From the NCBI GenBank assembly GCA_029007435.1, contig JAQXHU010000009.1:1-64000 (forward strand): DNA of 64,000 bases. The letters are read 5' to 3'. This document shows, piece by piece, positions 6,513-14,789 of this stretch. This stretch comes from Bacteroidales bacterium (lineage in GTDB: Bacteria > Bacteroidota > Bacteroidia > Bacteroidales > UBA932). The notes beneath the pieces were generated by a model that saw nothing but the letters and a program-made list of their open reading frames with translations, searched no databases and had not been told where the DNA came from. The position numbers and the translations under genes were made by a program. Each line of letters opens with the position of its first letter. Within the stretch, counting starts at the first letter, position 1.

Positions 6513-8859
6513 ACTCCTTCCGCAGCGTCTCGACCGGATTGGCCCGGACCGCCCTGAACGACATGATGACCACAATGGCCAGGGTAAGCACCGCAATGAG
6601 CAGGAACGCCGCAACAAACTCCATTCCGGAAACCCCGACCTTCTCGACAAAGCCCTCCTGCCATCTTCCAATGGCAAACCAGCCGAGCGGAACCGCAATC
6701 AGGAAGGCCACGACAAGCCTCGCAGAATACTTCACGATGCAATCCCTGACCAGAGGCCAGTTGTCCGCCCCGTAAACCTTGCGTATAGCAATGTTGCGCC
6801 TGCTGTATTGCAAGTCAAGCAGCACCTGTCCGAATATCCCCACCAGGGAAAGGATGGCAGCTAGCAGGGTGAACAATGACACCACCTTCTCCTGCTTGAT
6901 TTCAGGCTCGTAAAGTTCTCCAAGGATATTGTCATACAACTTGACATCGAACAGATAAGACGGATCCATCTCAAGCAGGACTTCATTGATTTTTCTCACG
7001 CATTCCCTCCGGTCGAAGCCGTCCGCGAGCCTGATGTAAGCCCAGGTCAATGAAGCATAATCTTCAGGAAGGGCAACATAGACGACAGGCGAAATATCCT
7101 GCCTGAGGGAATTGATGCAGACATCGCCTGTACGGCCGATTATCTCAATGCCGTCCAAAGCCCCACCCTCGGATATTTCAATGCCCTGGTCGGCAGCCGC
7201 CTTGTTTATTATCACGCTGCCGACACTCTTGTCCGACTCGGAAAAATCCCTACCCTCCACGACAAGTATTCCCATCACTCTCAGGAAGTTGGGGCTGCAG
7301 TAGAACACGAATGTCCGGAACGGCTTGCCATTGAAATCATAGGTGGAGGTGCTATAGACATCCTGCCCTCCCATGCATTCCATCGAATAGGCCACGTCCT
7401 CGAACTCGTCCATTGCCGAAAGCCTCTGCCTCAGCCAGCCGGCATTCCTGGCATACTGGCTCTGGGAGATTTTCACCACGGCTACATTGTCCTTGTCGAA
7501 ACCGTAGTCACGGCTGATCATATACTCGTTCTGGCGGTATATTGAGGTAACGAAAACCAGCAGCACGAAGGAAACCGCATATTGCAGCACCATCATCACT
7601 GTGCGGAAATGCTTGCCTGACAGCGAATACTGCATATCACCCTTCAATGCGAATGCGGGCGGAAGGCTGGTGACATAGAAGCTCGGGAACAATCCGGCCA
7701 CCAATCCGATGAGCAATGCCGTCAATGCCGAAATCACGACCAGTGCGACCTGTTCCGGGAACCTGAAAGGCATATCCACGAGCCCCTCCGATGCCAATGC
7801 TGAACTTGTCGGGACAATGATGCATAGTGCCAAAGCCAATGCGGCGAGGCTGAAGACCACGGCTTCGAGAACCAGGCCGGCACGGAGCGACAACACGCTA
7901 CTGCCCAAGATTTTACGGGTATTGATGCTCTTTACGCGCATCGGTGCCAGGGCGGTGAAGAATGTCGTATAGTTGATACCTCCAATCAGGAGAACGACAA
8001 TGGAGATGCAGACCAGTATCCACATCTGGCTCCGGCTTCCGTTCTTGTAGATTGCGCTGCCCGCATCGGCGAAATATATATCCTCCACAGGGGTCAGCTC
8101 AATGTCGGTCAGCCATTCACTGTCTTCGTAATCCGTTGTCTCATTGAAGGTTCTCTCCACGAGTTCCTTGCTGTCAGGGCTGTCGAGGAGGATATAGCAA
8201 CAGAAGTTTGCCCCGCCGTACGAGCCTTTCTGCATATCTCCGATATTGAGGAAGATGTCGTTGCAGATCTGGGAGTTTTCGGGAAAGTCCTTGTACACGG
8301 CACCTATGACCAGGTTCTGTTCTCTTTCCGCCCCGAAGATGTACTTCTCGTTGTGGGTGATTATCCTGCCGATGGCGGATTCATTGCCGAAGAGTTTTCT
8401 GGCAAGTGAGAGAGGGATTGCGACTGACTGCATATCGGCGATGGCATCGGCATTGCCCTCAATGAATTCTGTGCCGAAGACCTTGAAAATTTCAGGATAG
8501 ACCAGATTGACCTTGCCCTCGAATGGCTCTGTCAGTCGTCCGTCCTCGCCGGCCACATTGAAAATAATGCTGCCGAGGAAGGGGCAGGTTATGCTTCCGG
8601 CCTCAATATGGGGCGAGCAACTTATGATGTCGTCAGCATATCCTCTCGGGAGAATGTTCCTGAAGATATCACCCCGATCCACCCCGATTTTGTCCACGCG
8701 GTATATTCGGCCGGAGGTCGGATGATTCCGGTCGAAACTGCTTTCGTAGCCGACTTGGACCATAAGGACCAGAAAGGCCGTGAAGCCCATTGCCAGTCCG
8801 ATGAAGTTCAACACCATCGCGACTGGATACTTTCTCAATATCGCAAGAAAACTTTTCAT
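6511..8859 (-). CDS. ABC transporter permease, FtsX/MacB type (first of pair)
   Basis: 782 residues, same architecture as the gene at 3951-6347: first helix about 11-33, large periplasmic domain to about 270, helices around 275-400, second helix near 420-440, second periplasmic domain, then three helices from about 655 to 775. Shared FtsX signatures include ALAPMRVKSINTRKILGSS and YSRRNIAIRKVYGADN, and the end PVETLRKE parallels PVESLRSE of its partner. Starts 3 bases after the ATPase stop, so it is co-transcribed with it. The last codons abut the repeat block, which supplies the sequence right at the stop. Likely exports or extracts an envelope substrate (lipid, peptide or drug); none is indicated by the sequence. 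Confidence 0.88.
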   Translation of the reverse strand: MKSFLAILRKYPVAMVLNFIGLAMGFTAFLVLMVQVGYESSFDRNHPTSGRIYRVDKIGVDRGDIFRNILPRGYADDIISCSPHIEAGSITCPFLGSIIFNVAGEDGRLTEPFEGKVNLVYPEIFKVFGTEFIEGNADAIADMQSVAIPLSLARKLFGNESAIGRIITHNEKYIFGAEREQNLVIGAVYKDFPENSQICNDIFLNIGDMQKGSYGGANFCCYILLDSPDSKELVERTFNETTDYEDSEWLTDIELTPVEDIYFADAGSAIYKNGSRSQMWILVCISIVVLLIGGINYTTFFTALAPMRVKSINTRKILGSSVLSLRAGLVLEAVVFSLAALALALCIIVPTSSALASEGLVDMPFRFPEQVALVVISALTALLIGLVAGLFPSFYVTSLPPAFALKGDMQYSLSGKHFRTVMMVLQYAVSFVLLVFVTSIYRQNEYMISRDYGFDKDNVAVVKISQSQYARNAGWLRQRLSAMDEFEDVAYSMECMGGQDVYSTSTYDFNGKPFRTFVFYCSPNFLRVMGILVVEGRDFSESDKSVGSVIINKAAADQGIEISEGGALDGIEIIGRTGDVCINSLRQDISPVVYVALPEDYASLTWAYIRLADGFDRRECVRKINEVLLEMDPSYLFDVKLYDNILGELYEPEIKQEKVVSLFTLLAAILSLVGIFGQVLLDLQYSRRNIAIRKVYGADNWPLVRDCIVKYSARLVVAFLIAVPLGWFAIGRWQEGFVEKVGVSGMEFVAAFLLIAVLTLAIVVIMSFRAVRANPVETLRKE

Positions 8860-8862
8860 CCG

Positions 8863-9543
8863 CTACAACTCATTCTTGACATCGCTGACTATCTGACCGT
8901 CAAACAGGTTGATAGTCCTCTGGGCAACGGCAGCATCTTTCTGTGAGTGGGTCACCATCACGATGGTCGTACCATCTGTATTGAGCTCATTCAGAAGTTC
9001 CATCACTTCCCTGCCGTTTTTCGAGTCGAGATTTCCTGTCGGCTCATCGGCTAAAATCAGTTTAGGATTGGAGACACAGGCGCGGGCAATCGCTACCCTC
9101 TGCTGCTGACCTCCGGAAAGCTGCTGCGGGAAATGCTGGGCCCTATGGCTGATGTTCATCCTCTTGAGCATAGCTGTCACCCTATCCTTGCGCTCTGACG
9201 CACTGATATTCAGATAACGGAGAGGCAGTTCAACATTCTCATACACATTCAGTTCATCGATGAGGTTGAAACTCTGGAACACGAAGCCGATATTGCCCTT
9301 GCGGAACTTTGTGCGGTCCTTCTCCCTGAGCCTGGCCACTTCCTGGCCGAGAAGTTCATAGCTTCCGGATGTAGGGTTGTCAAGAAGTCCGAGGATGTTC
9401 AGAAGGGTTGACTTGCCACATCCAGACGGGCCCATAATGGCTACGAACTCGCCGTCAGCGATTTCAAATGACACATTGTTCAATGCTGTTGTCTCAATTT
9501 CTTCCGTGCGGAAAACTTTGCACAGATCAGTTACTCTAATCAT
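8863..9543 (-). CDS. ABC transporter ATP-binding protein, LolD/MacB-type
   Basis: 226 residues, a complete single nucleotide-binding domain. Walker A GPSGCGKST (38-46), Q-loop VFQSFNLIDELN (88-99), signature LSGGQQQR (142-149), Walker B LILADEP (162-168) with the D-loop NLD, and switch His199 (VMVTHS). These features and the length place it with LolD, FtsE and MacB ATPases that serve FtsX-type permeases. It is the first gene of the run ABC ATPase - permease - permease - AAA ATPase - regulator - kinase. The upstream gap (9544-9782) shows neither a good TAnnTTTG nor a sigma-54 -24/-12 element on this strand. Confidence 0.92.
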   Translation of the reverse strand: MIRVTDLCKVFRTEEIETTALNNVSFEIADGEFVAIMGPSGCGKSTLLNILGLLDNPTSGSYELLGQEVARLREKDRTKFRKGNIGFVFQSFNLIDELNVYENVELPLRYLNISASERKDRVTAMLKRMNISHRAQHFPQQLSGGQQQRVAIARACVSNPKLILADEPTGNLDSKNGREVMELLNELNTDGTTIVMVTHSQKDAAVAQRTINLFDGQIVSDVKNEL

Positions 9544-9705
9544 AATATTGCTTTTTAGTTGTTTCCGAAATCAAACCGGCAAGAAATCAACAACGGATAT
9601 GCCACAAGGAGCAACAGATTATAGCTCAATGACTTTAATACTCAAAGCAAGAAGATGTATGTATAATTTTTTTACACTGTCTGTCAAATATCTTTACAGG
9701 CAAGG

Positions 9706-9736
9706 TTGGATTATAGGATGTGATTAAGTATTTTTG
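9706..9736 (+). promoter_or_regulatory. Promoter of the Dabb gene (Bacteroidota type)
   Basis: TTG at 9706-9708 and TATTTTTG at 9729-9736, separated by 20 bases, match the Bacteroidota -33/-7 elements. The start would be near 9743, leaving a leader of about 40 bases before the ATG at 9783. The rest of the 9544-9782 gap holds the AT-rich stretch 9655-9676 that resembles the sequence next to the inverted repeat at 3921-3940. Confidence 0.6.
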
Positions 9737-9782
9737 TCCTCCTGAAAAATGTATCATTTTACAGTTCTTAAAAACAAGTTAT

Positions 9783-10091
9783 ATGGTAAAGCACATTATC
9801 TTATGGGCGCTCAAACACGAGTTGCCAGATTCAGAGAAAGAAACCATTAAAGCCGGCATCAAGGAAGGGCTTGAAGGCCTTGCAGGGAAAATTCCGGGGC
9901 TGATTGACATAAAAGTACAGATTGACGGACGGCTTGCTTCATCCAATGCGGATGTAATGCTTGACTGCACGCTTGAGTCAGAGGCGGCGCTGAAAGGATA
10001 TGCAGTCCACCCCGCACACTTGGAGGTGGCCAACACAAAGGTCCGTCCGTTCACGGCAGTGAGGACCTGTCTGGATTATGAAATCCGTTGA
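9783..10091 (+). CDS. Dabb family protein (stress-responsive alpha/beta barrel)
   Basis: 102 residues beginning MVKHIILWALK, the typical opening strand of the dimeric alpha/beta-barrel (Dabb, PF07876) family, where the conserved His follows the first strand. Later ALKGYAVHPAHLEV is the family's second conserved block. The frame is open further upstream to 9720, but the earlier residues are unlike the family and overlap the promoter, so the ATG at 9783 is chosen. Family members are small cytosolic dimers, some acting as plant polyketide cyclases or stress proteins; the bacterial role is not established. Single-gene unit with its own promoter and a terminator at 10121-10156. Confidence 0.85.
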   Translation: MVKHIILWALKHELPDSEKETIKAGIKEGLEGLAGKIPGLIDIKVQIDGRLASSNADVMLDCTLESEAALKGYAVHPAHLEVANTKVRPFTAVRTCLDYEIR

Positions 10092-10120
10092 GCCCTGCCG
10101 CCGCTGCGGAGCTCAACCAC

Positions 10121-10156
10121 AAAAAAAGAGACTGACCAAGTAGTCAGCCTCTTTTT
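10121..10156. terminator. Bidirectional intrinsic terminator
   Basis: A hairpin with arms AAAAAGAG-A-CTGAC and GTCAG-C-CTCTTTTT around the loop CAAGTA, one mismatch, flanked by an A run on one side and a T run on the other. It lies between the convergent Dabb gene and tRNA-Phe and can stop transcription from either side. Confidence 0.8.
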
Positions 10157-10164
10157 CGGAATTG

Positions 10165-10237
10165 TGGTGCCACCGAGAATCGAACTAGGGACACAAGGAT
10201 TTTCAGTCCTTTGCTCTACCAACTGAGCTATGGCACC
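10165..10237 (-). tRNA. tRNA-Phe (anticodon GAA)
   Basis: The minus strand folds as a 73-nt tRNA: acceptor GGTGCCA paired with TGGCACC, D-arm GCTC/GAGC with AGTTGGTA loop, anticodon stem GGACT...AATCC region with loop CTGAAAA giving anticodon GAA, and T-arm GTTCGATTC. The discriminator base is A and CCA is not encoded, so the tail must be added by the nucleotidyltransferase, a candidate for which is at 28734-30269. Confidence 0.97.
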
Positions 10238-10257
10238 ATTCCTTTTGTTTGGGATTA

Positions 10258-10288
10258 CAAAGTTAGGAATTTTTCTTTACAATGCAAA
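10258..10288 (-). promoter_or_regulatory. Promoter of tRNA-Phe
   Basis: On the minus strand TTTG (10285-10288) and TAACTTTG (10258-10265) are 19 bases apart, a very good match to the Bacteroidota -33/-7 promoter. The expected start is near 10251, about 14 bases before the tRNA. Confidence 0.7.
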
Positions 10289-10345
10289 TTTTTCAACCAC
10301 TTTTTTTCAATTTTTTTGAATGGACCGGGAAACCAATCGAAGAAT

Positions 10346-12010
10346 CTACTTGACCTTAGGAATCTTTATTGTCATCCCGGGCCTGATATCAGGACCTATT
10401 CCATTGAATTTCATTATGTCATCAGCGCTGACTCCAGGATAATTCTTCGAAATGCGGAACAGCGAGTCCCCTTCCTTCACAACGTAGGTGACATACTCAC
10501 CTGTCGGAGAAACAGACGGGTCAGGCTTTGACGGGGCAGATGCAGGCTTGGCCACAGCCGTTCCGGATGAAGCCTTTGCAGCAGGAGCGGCACCTTTTCC
10601 ATATATGACGAGAACCTGTCCAATCCTCAGATTGTTGCTCCTCAGATGATTCCATTCTTTCAGTTGCGCCACGGTCACGTGATATTTCGAGGCAATCCTG
10701 CCGAGATAGTCACCGCTCTTAACTTTGTAGGTGATTCTTTGTCCAGCAGGAACACTTCCACTGCCTGATGCTGCGATATTCTGCAATGTGGCAGGACTGA
10801 ATAGTTCTTTAGCCTTGTATGCATATACAGAATCCTCATTCTCGATGAACTTGCCGGAATACTGATATGGCAGACGGAGCACATACTCCCTTTCATTTCC
10901 CGGAATAATGTCGTGCACATACTGCGGATTCAAATTCCTCAGCATATCCACAGATACTCCGGTCAACTCGCTCACCTGCTGAAAATGAAGCATTTTCCTT
11001 ATATGGAAAGTGTCCACGTGGGCCGGCATTCTTACAGGGTCAGGTGTTATTCCGTGCTCCCGGTAATAACGGAAAGCATACATTGCGCCCACAAAAGCAG
11101 GCACATATCCCCTTGTTTCCCTCGGAAGAAAATCATAGACAGCCCAGAAGTCCCTGCTTCCGGACCTCTTGATGGCCTTGTTCACATTTCCCGCGCCGCA
11201 GTTGTAGGAGGAAATTGCAAGATTCCAGTCGCCGAATATCTTGTATGCATCGTAAAGATACCTGGCCGCGGCATCGGCCGATTTGACAGGGTCAAGCCGT
11301 TCGTCCACAAAAGAGTTGACAGTCAGTCCGTAATTCTTGGCTGTCGTGTACATAAACTGCCACATTCCCCTCGCCCCTGCTCTGGAAACAGCCACAGGAT
11401 TGAATGCGGATTCAATGACAGCCATATACTTGAGTTCTTCAGGCATTCCGTATTTGTTGAATGTCGCCTCAAATATTGGAAGATAATAATCAGCCAGGGC
11501 AAGCATCGATGCCATCTGGGCCTTTCTCTTCTCCGCATACAGAATGATGTAATTCCTTACTGTCTCGTTGAATGGCAGCGTGATATAAGAATTAAGGTCC
11601 GCCAGCCTCTGGAGGAAGACTTTGTCCGGCACATCTGAAGCAAACTTGACGGAGTCCATATTGTACTCCACATTGAGTTCCGAGGCCCTCCTCTGAAGAT
11701 ACCAGATGCTCAGCAGGCTGTCAGTCAGATTCCCCCTGTAATCCTCAGGGGATACTTTTCCAAGTGCAGGATAACCGGATTGGGCCGGCTCGGAGACTTC
11801 CTCGTAAGCAGTGTCCTTGAGGGCCTCTATTTCCTGAAGGAGAGAATCAAGAACTGAACGCATCCTGGCATTCTCCCGAAGCAATTCCTTTTTGGATTTG
11901 GGATTTGTTTTTCTGGCGGCAGTCTGCGCCGGCGCTTCGGAAGCGCAAGTAAAAATCAGTGTAAATGCGGCCAGTGCGGCCAGCGATATATGTTTAAATC
12001 TCATAGTCAT
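10346..12010 (-). CDS. mltD: Membrane-bound lytic murein transglycosylase with two LysM domains (MltD-like)
   Basis: 554 residues. Signal peptide up to about residue 29 (APAQ), a coiled-coil-like stretch 38-70, and a soluble-lytic-transglycosylase domain about 190-300 with catalytic Glu200 in AVIESAFNP, then GARGMWQFM and ISSYNCGAGNVNKA. Two LysM modules follow at about 431-475 (YKVKSGDYLGRIASKYHV) and 509-552 (YVVKEGDSLFRISKNY). It cleaves peptidoglycan between MurNAc and GlcNAc in the periplasm. It is the last gene of the parA-parB-DUF5683-transglycosylase run, an order conserved in Bacteroidales. A second ATG two codons in (MRFKH) is an equally possible start. The gap to tRNA-Phe holds the tRNA promoter. 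Confidence 0.9.
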   Translation of the reverse strand: MTMRFKHISLAALAAFTLIFTCASEAPAQTAARKTNPKSKKELLRENARMRSVLDSLLQEIEALKDTAYEEVSEPAQSGYPALGKVSPEDYRGNLTDSLLSIWYLQRRASELNVEYNMDSVKFASDVPDKVFLQRLADLNSYITLPFNETVRNYIILYAEKRKAQMASMLALADYYLPIFEATFNKYGMPEELKYMAVIESAFNPVAVSRAGARGMWQFMYTTAKNYGLTVNSFVDERLDPVKSADAAARYLYDAYKIFGDWNLAISSYNCGAGNVNKAIKRSGSRDFWAVYDFLPRETRGYVPAFVGAMYAFRYYREHGITPDPVRMPAHVDTFHIRKMLHFQQVSELTGVSVDMLRNLNPQYVHDIIPGNEREYVLRLPYQYSGKFIENEDSVYAYKAKELFSPATLQNIAASGSGSVPAGQRITYKVKSGDYLGRIASKYHVTVAQLKEWNHLRSNNLRIGQVLVIYGKGAAPAAKASSGTAVAKPASAPSKPDPSVSPTGEYVTYVVKEGDSLFRISKNYPGVSADDIMKFNGIGPDIRPGMTIKIPKVK

Positions 12011-12025
12011 TCATCCTGTCTCAAA

Positions 12026-12979
12026 TCAGAATCTCAGCCCGACGCTCAGCCCGAACGCCTCCGTACCACCAGAGAACGGGCGCATCCTGTTTGATGATCC
12101 GCTGTAATGCAGCGACGACGCATAAGCATTGTCAGGAGCAATGACAGCCGGTGAAATGCTTACAGTCAGGTCGTCCGAAAGTTCGAAATTGTGCATATAG
12201 GCGAAAACGTTGGCATCAATTATCTGAAGGACATAAAAACCGAGCAACGCCACGACTGAATAATCCCGGTAACGACGGTAAACATCTCTGTAATATTTCG
12301 CCGTGGATGCGGAGACCGGCCCCTCGTATGTCGAGTTCTCCATTGTCGCTTCATTGTATATGCGCCTGTATCTCTTGTAGTTCGTGTTGTTGGTCAGCAG
12401 AAAATGAGCAGAGCACATCAGTGCGGTGTAATATACCGGAATCTTCCAGTACTCACCATTGTAGGCCTGTCCAAGTCCCGGCAAAAGAGCGGAATAAAGC
12501 GTCGCCTTTCCTGCCTGCGGATACTCTCCCCTGTTGAAACACGCCACACCATCAAGCAGCGAGCCCCAGTAAAAGAGTCCAGTTCCGACAAAACATATCG
12601 TGCTTGCCGTCTTGAACTTGTTGTCTCTTTCGACATTGTACTTGTGACGGCAATATATGCCAAGCCCGGCAGAAGCGGCTATTCCTCCATAGATGACAGG
12701 CAGTTTCCAATACTGTCTGTTATACATCTGTTGTCCTCCAATGAAAACAGTGGAGCCTGCGAATAGCACACCGAGCCTTGCATCGCGTTTATGCGAAATG
12801 CCTCCGAAATACTCTTTGAAAGAAAAGGCTGTATCAGTGGTGTCCCGCCCGGTAGTGTCATCTTTCTCATTGTAAGTCTGTGTGAAAGCTTCCTCCCTGA
12901 ACTGCGCCGAAGAATCCACCGAGTGCAGAAGAAGCCCCAGCAGAACAGCAAAAATAATCTGGAATATACGTCTTGACAT
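12026..12979 (-). CDS. DUF5683 family membrane protein
   Basis: 317 residues from the ATG at 12979. The frame is open to 13024, but that start would overlap parB by 29 bases; starting at MSRRIFQ gives a clean signal peptide (to about DSSAQ). The body repeats the DUF5683 pattern: YNRQYWKLPVIYGGIAA and later LPGLGQAYNGEYWKIPVYY, short membrane-like segments each introduced by 'N.(Q/E)YWK.P'. The family lies between parB and a LysM transglycosylase in many Bacteroidales and has no proven function; a role in the envelope is inferred from the signal peptide and membrane segments. Located 16 bases after the parB stop and 15 before the transglycosylase. Confidence 0.8.
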   Translation of the reverse strand: MSRRIFQIIFAVLLGLLLHSVDSSAQFREEAFTQTYNEKDDTTGRDTTDTAFSFKEYFGGISHKRDARLGVLFAGSTVFIGGQQMYNRQYWKLPVIYGGIAASAGLGIYCRHKYNVERDNKFKTASTICFVGTGLFYWGSLLDGVACFNRGEYPQAGKATLYSALLPGLGQAYNGEYWKIPVYYTALMCSAHFLLTNNTNYKRYRRIYNEATMENSTYEGPVSASTAKYYRDVYRRYRDYSVVALLGFYVLQIIDANVFAYMHNFELSDDLTVSISPAVIAPDNAYASSLHYSGSSNRMRPFSGGTEAFGLSVGLRF

Positions 12980-12995
12980 CGTCAGAGCGTGATTA

Positions 12996-13922
12996 TCAGA
13001 GATTTGAATTCTCAAGCGCTTCAAGGAAACGCCTCATCTCGTTGTCAGACCCGAAATGGATTGTCATAGTTCCCTTGCCGGCTGAGTTTCTCTTAAGGCT
13101 GATGCTCTTGTCAAAATACTTGCCTATATGCTCAAGAACCTTATAATACTCGTCCGGCAATGATTCCTCACTCTTCTTCTGAGGTTTGTCCGGAGCGGAG
13201 AGTTCTTTCACTTTATCCTCAAGCTGCCTGACAGAAAGACCGTTCTTGATGACCAGATCACATAGTTTTTCCTGGGCTTCAGGATCTTCGACTCCGAGAA
13301 GCACTTTGGCGTGCCCCACACTTAGAAGCCCCACTTTCAAGTCGTGCTGGGCCTTTGCAGGGAGTCTGAGGAGTCTCAGATAATTTGTGACGGAAGCTCG
13401 TTTCTTTCCCACCCTGTCGGCCATCTGCTCCTGGGTCAGGCTGCATTCCTCTATAAGTCTCTGGTAGCTGAGTGCGACCTCTATAGGATCAAGATTCTCC
13501 CTCTGGATATTCTCCACGATAGCCATCTCAAGCATCCCCTGGTCGCTGGCATCGCGGATATAGGCCGGGACCATATCAAGTCCGGCGAGACGGCAGGCCT
13601 TGAAACGGCGCTCTCCGCTTATAATCTGGTATCTGTCAGCGGATTTCTTTCTTACGGTGATAGGCTGGATAAGGCCGAAAGTACGGATAGACTCAGCGAG
13701 TTCCTGAAGCGCGTCCTGGTCAAATGACATTCTCGGCTGGAAAGGGTTCGGCTCGATCATATCCACCGGAATGCGGAGGATGTCAGCCGTGTCCTGCGGT
13801 TCCTTCGCACCGACAACTTCTTTATTGACATATCCTACAGGAGAGCGCAGGTTGTCAAGACTTCCTGAATCGCCCAACAATGCGTCAAGCCCTTTTCCCA
13901 ATCCTCTTATTTGCTTTGCCAT
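12996..13922 (-). CDS. parB: Chromosome-partitioning protein ParB
   Basis: 308 residues. N-terminal ParB/Srx CTPase region with IEPNPFQPRMSFD (about 55-67) and the ISGERRFKACRLAGL block carrying the conserved GERR(F/W)RA-type motif, followed by ENIQRENLDPIEVALSYQRL and the KorB-type helix-turn-helix (LTQEQMADRVGKKRASVTNY). The C-terminal 60 residues form the dimerisation part. It binds parS, spreads, and works with ParA in origin segregation. Directly downstream of parA (12-base gap). No clear parS (TGTTnCACGTGAAACA-like) was seen within this window. Confidence 0.95.
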   Translation of the reverse strand: MAKQIRGLGKGLDALLGDSGSLDNLRSPVGYVNKEVVGAKEPQDTADILRIPVDMIEPNPFQPRMSFDQDALQELAESIRTFGLIQPITVRKKSADRYQIISGERRFKACRLAGLDMVPAYIRDASDQGMLEMAIVENIQRENLDPIEVALSYQRLIEECSLTQEQMADRVGKKRASVTNYLRLLRLPAKAQHDLKVGLLSVGHAKVLLGVEDPEAQEKLCDLVIKNGLSVRQLEDKVKELSAPDKPQKKSEESLPDEYYKVLEHIGKYFDKSISLKRNSAGKGTMTIHFGSDNEMRRFLEALENSNL

Positions 13923-13934
13923 AATTCTCTGGTT

Positions 13935-14705
13935 TTAATTTTTGTTTTTCTCCAGAACCTCTTTGGCGAGGTTCAGATAATTGGATGTGCCGTTGCAGGC
14001 CACGTCATAAAGTATAATTGGCTTGCCGTGGGACGGGGCTTCGCTCAGATTGATATTTCTCTGGATGATTGTTTTGAAAACCATATCCTTGAAATGTTCA
14101 CGGAGCTGATTCAGAACCTGAGAATGCATCTTCGTCCTGCCATCAAACATCGTTACGACAAATCCTTCGATTGTGAGCCCCGGATTGACCCCGTTCTGCA
14201 CCAGCCTGATAGTCTGAAGAAGCTTTCCAAGGCCTTCAAGAGCAAAAAACTCCGGCTGGACCGGGACTATGACAGAATCAGCGGCAGTAAGCGAATTGAC
14301 TGTTATTAGCCCGAGGGACGGAGAGCAGTCAATGATGATATAATCATAATTGTTTCTGACAGGGGCGAGAGCCTTCTTCAGAATGGACTCACGGTCCTGC
14401 TCATCAAGCATCTCAATCTCCACAGCCACCATATTGATATGGGAAGGCACCATCTGCAGATTGGCTATCTCAGTCTGTATCAGAGCGTCCTGAATGGAAA
14501 TACTGCCAATCATAACCTCGTACAACGTCCTTTTCTCATCATTGTCAGGCGAGAAATTCAGCCCCGAGGTGGTATTGGCCTGCGGGTCCGCATCGATGAT
14601 AAGCACCTTTTTCTCAAGCACTGCCAAAGACGCCGCAAGATTGATTGCAGTAGTGGTCTTGCCCACTCCGCCTTTCTGATTTGCTATTGCGATAACCTTT
14701 CCCAT
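13935..14705 (-). CDS. parA: Chromosome-partitioning ATPase ParA (Soj)
   Basis: 256 residues. Deviant Walker A KGGVGKTTTAINLA (about 11-24), Walker A' IIDADPQANTTSGL, and Walker B IIIDCSPSLGLITVNSL, all characteristic of chromosomal ParA/Soj. There is no N-terminal DNA-binding extension of the plasmid type Ia kind, which fits a chromosomal copy. ATP-bound dimers coat the nucleoid and are released by ParB. First gene of the run parA-parB-DUF5683-transglycosylase, with a candidate promoter at 14733-14740. Confidence 0.96.
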   Translation of the reverse strand: MGKVIAIANQKGGVGKTTTAINLAASLAVLEKKVLIIDADPQANTTSGLNFSPDNDEKRTLYEVMIGSISIQDALIQTEIANLQMVPSHINMVAVEIEMLDEQDRESILKKALAPVRNNYDYIIIDCSPSLGLITVNSLTAADSVIVPVQPEFFALEGLGKLLQTIRLVQNGVNPGLTIEGFVVTMFDGRTKMHSQVLNQLREHFKDMVFKTIIQRNINLSEAPSHGKPIILYDVACNGTSNYLNLAKEVLEKNKN

Positions 14706-14732
14706 TGAAGAATCTATTATTTGTAAGAATTA

Positions 14733-14740
14733 CAAATTTA
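14733..14740 (-). promoter_or_regulatory. Candidate -7 element of the parA operon
   Basis: Minus-strand TAAATTTG matches TAnnTTTG, about 28 bases before the parA ATG. The nearest upstream TTG is 22 bases away, slightly wide. Confidence 0.45.
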
Positions 14741-14756
14741 ATAAAATAATTCATAA

Positions 14757-14772
14757 AGCCGCCAATCCGGCT
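14757..14772 (-). terminator. Weak hairpin after priA
   Basis: On the minus strand AGCCG-GATTGG-CGGCT followed by TTTATGAATTATTTTATT forms a 5-bp GC-rich hairpin with a T-rich tail, just before the parA promoter and 18 bases past the priA stop. Short stem and interrupted T tract make it tentative. Confidence 0.35.
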
Positions 14773-14789
14773 ACGGATTTTATCAACAA

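Noticed and set aside
9544..9782. Sigma-54 -24/-12 promoter upstream of the ABC operon
   Set aside because: No GG-N10-GC element with supporting bases was found on the minus strand in this gap, although the regulator type predicts one.
11018..11034. parS-like CACGTG-centred site in the transglycosylase gene (also 10671-10684 and 44005-44020)
   Set aside because: Only the CACGTG core matches; flanking bases differ from the parS consensus at several positions.
12980..13024. Upstream start for the DUF5683 gene
   Set aside because: Would overlap parB and spoil the signal peptide; ATG at 12979 is preferred.
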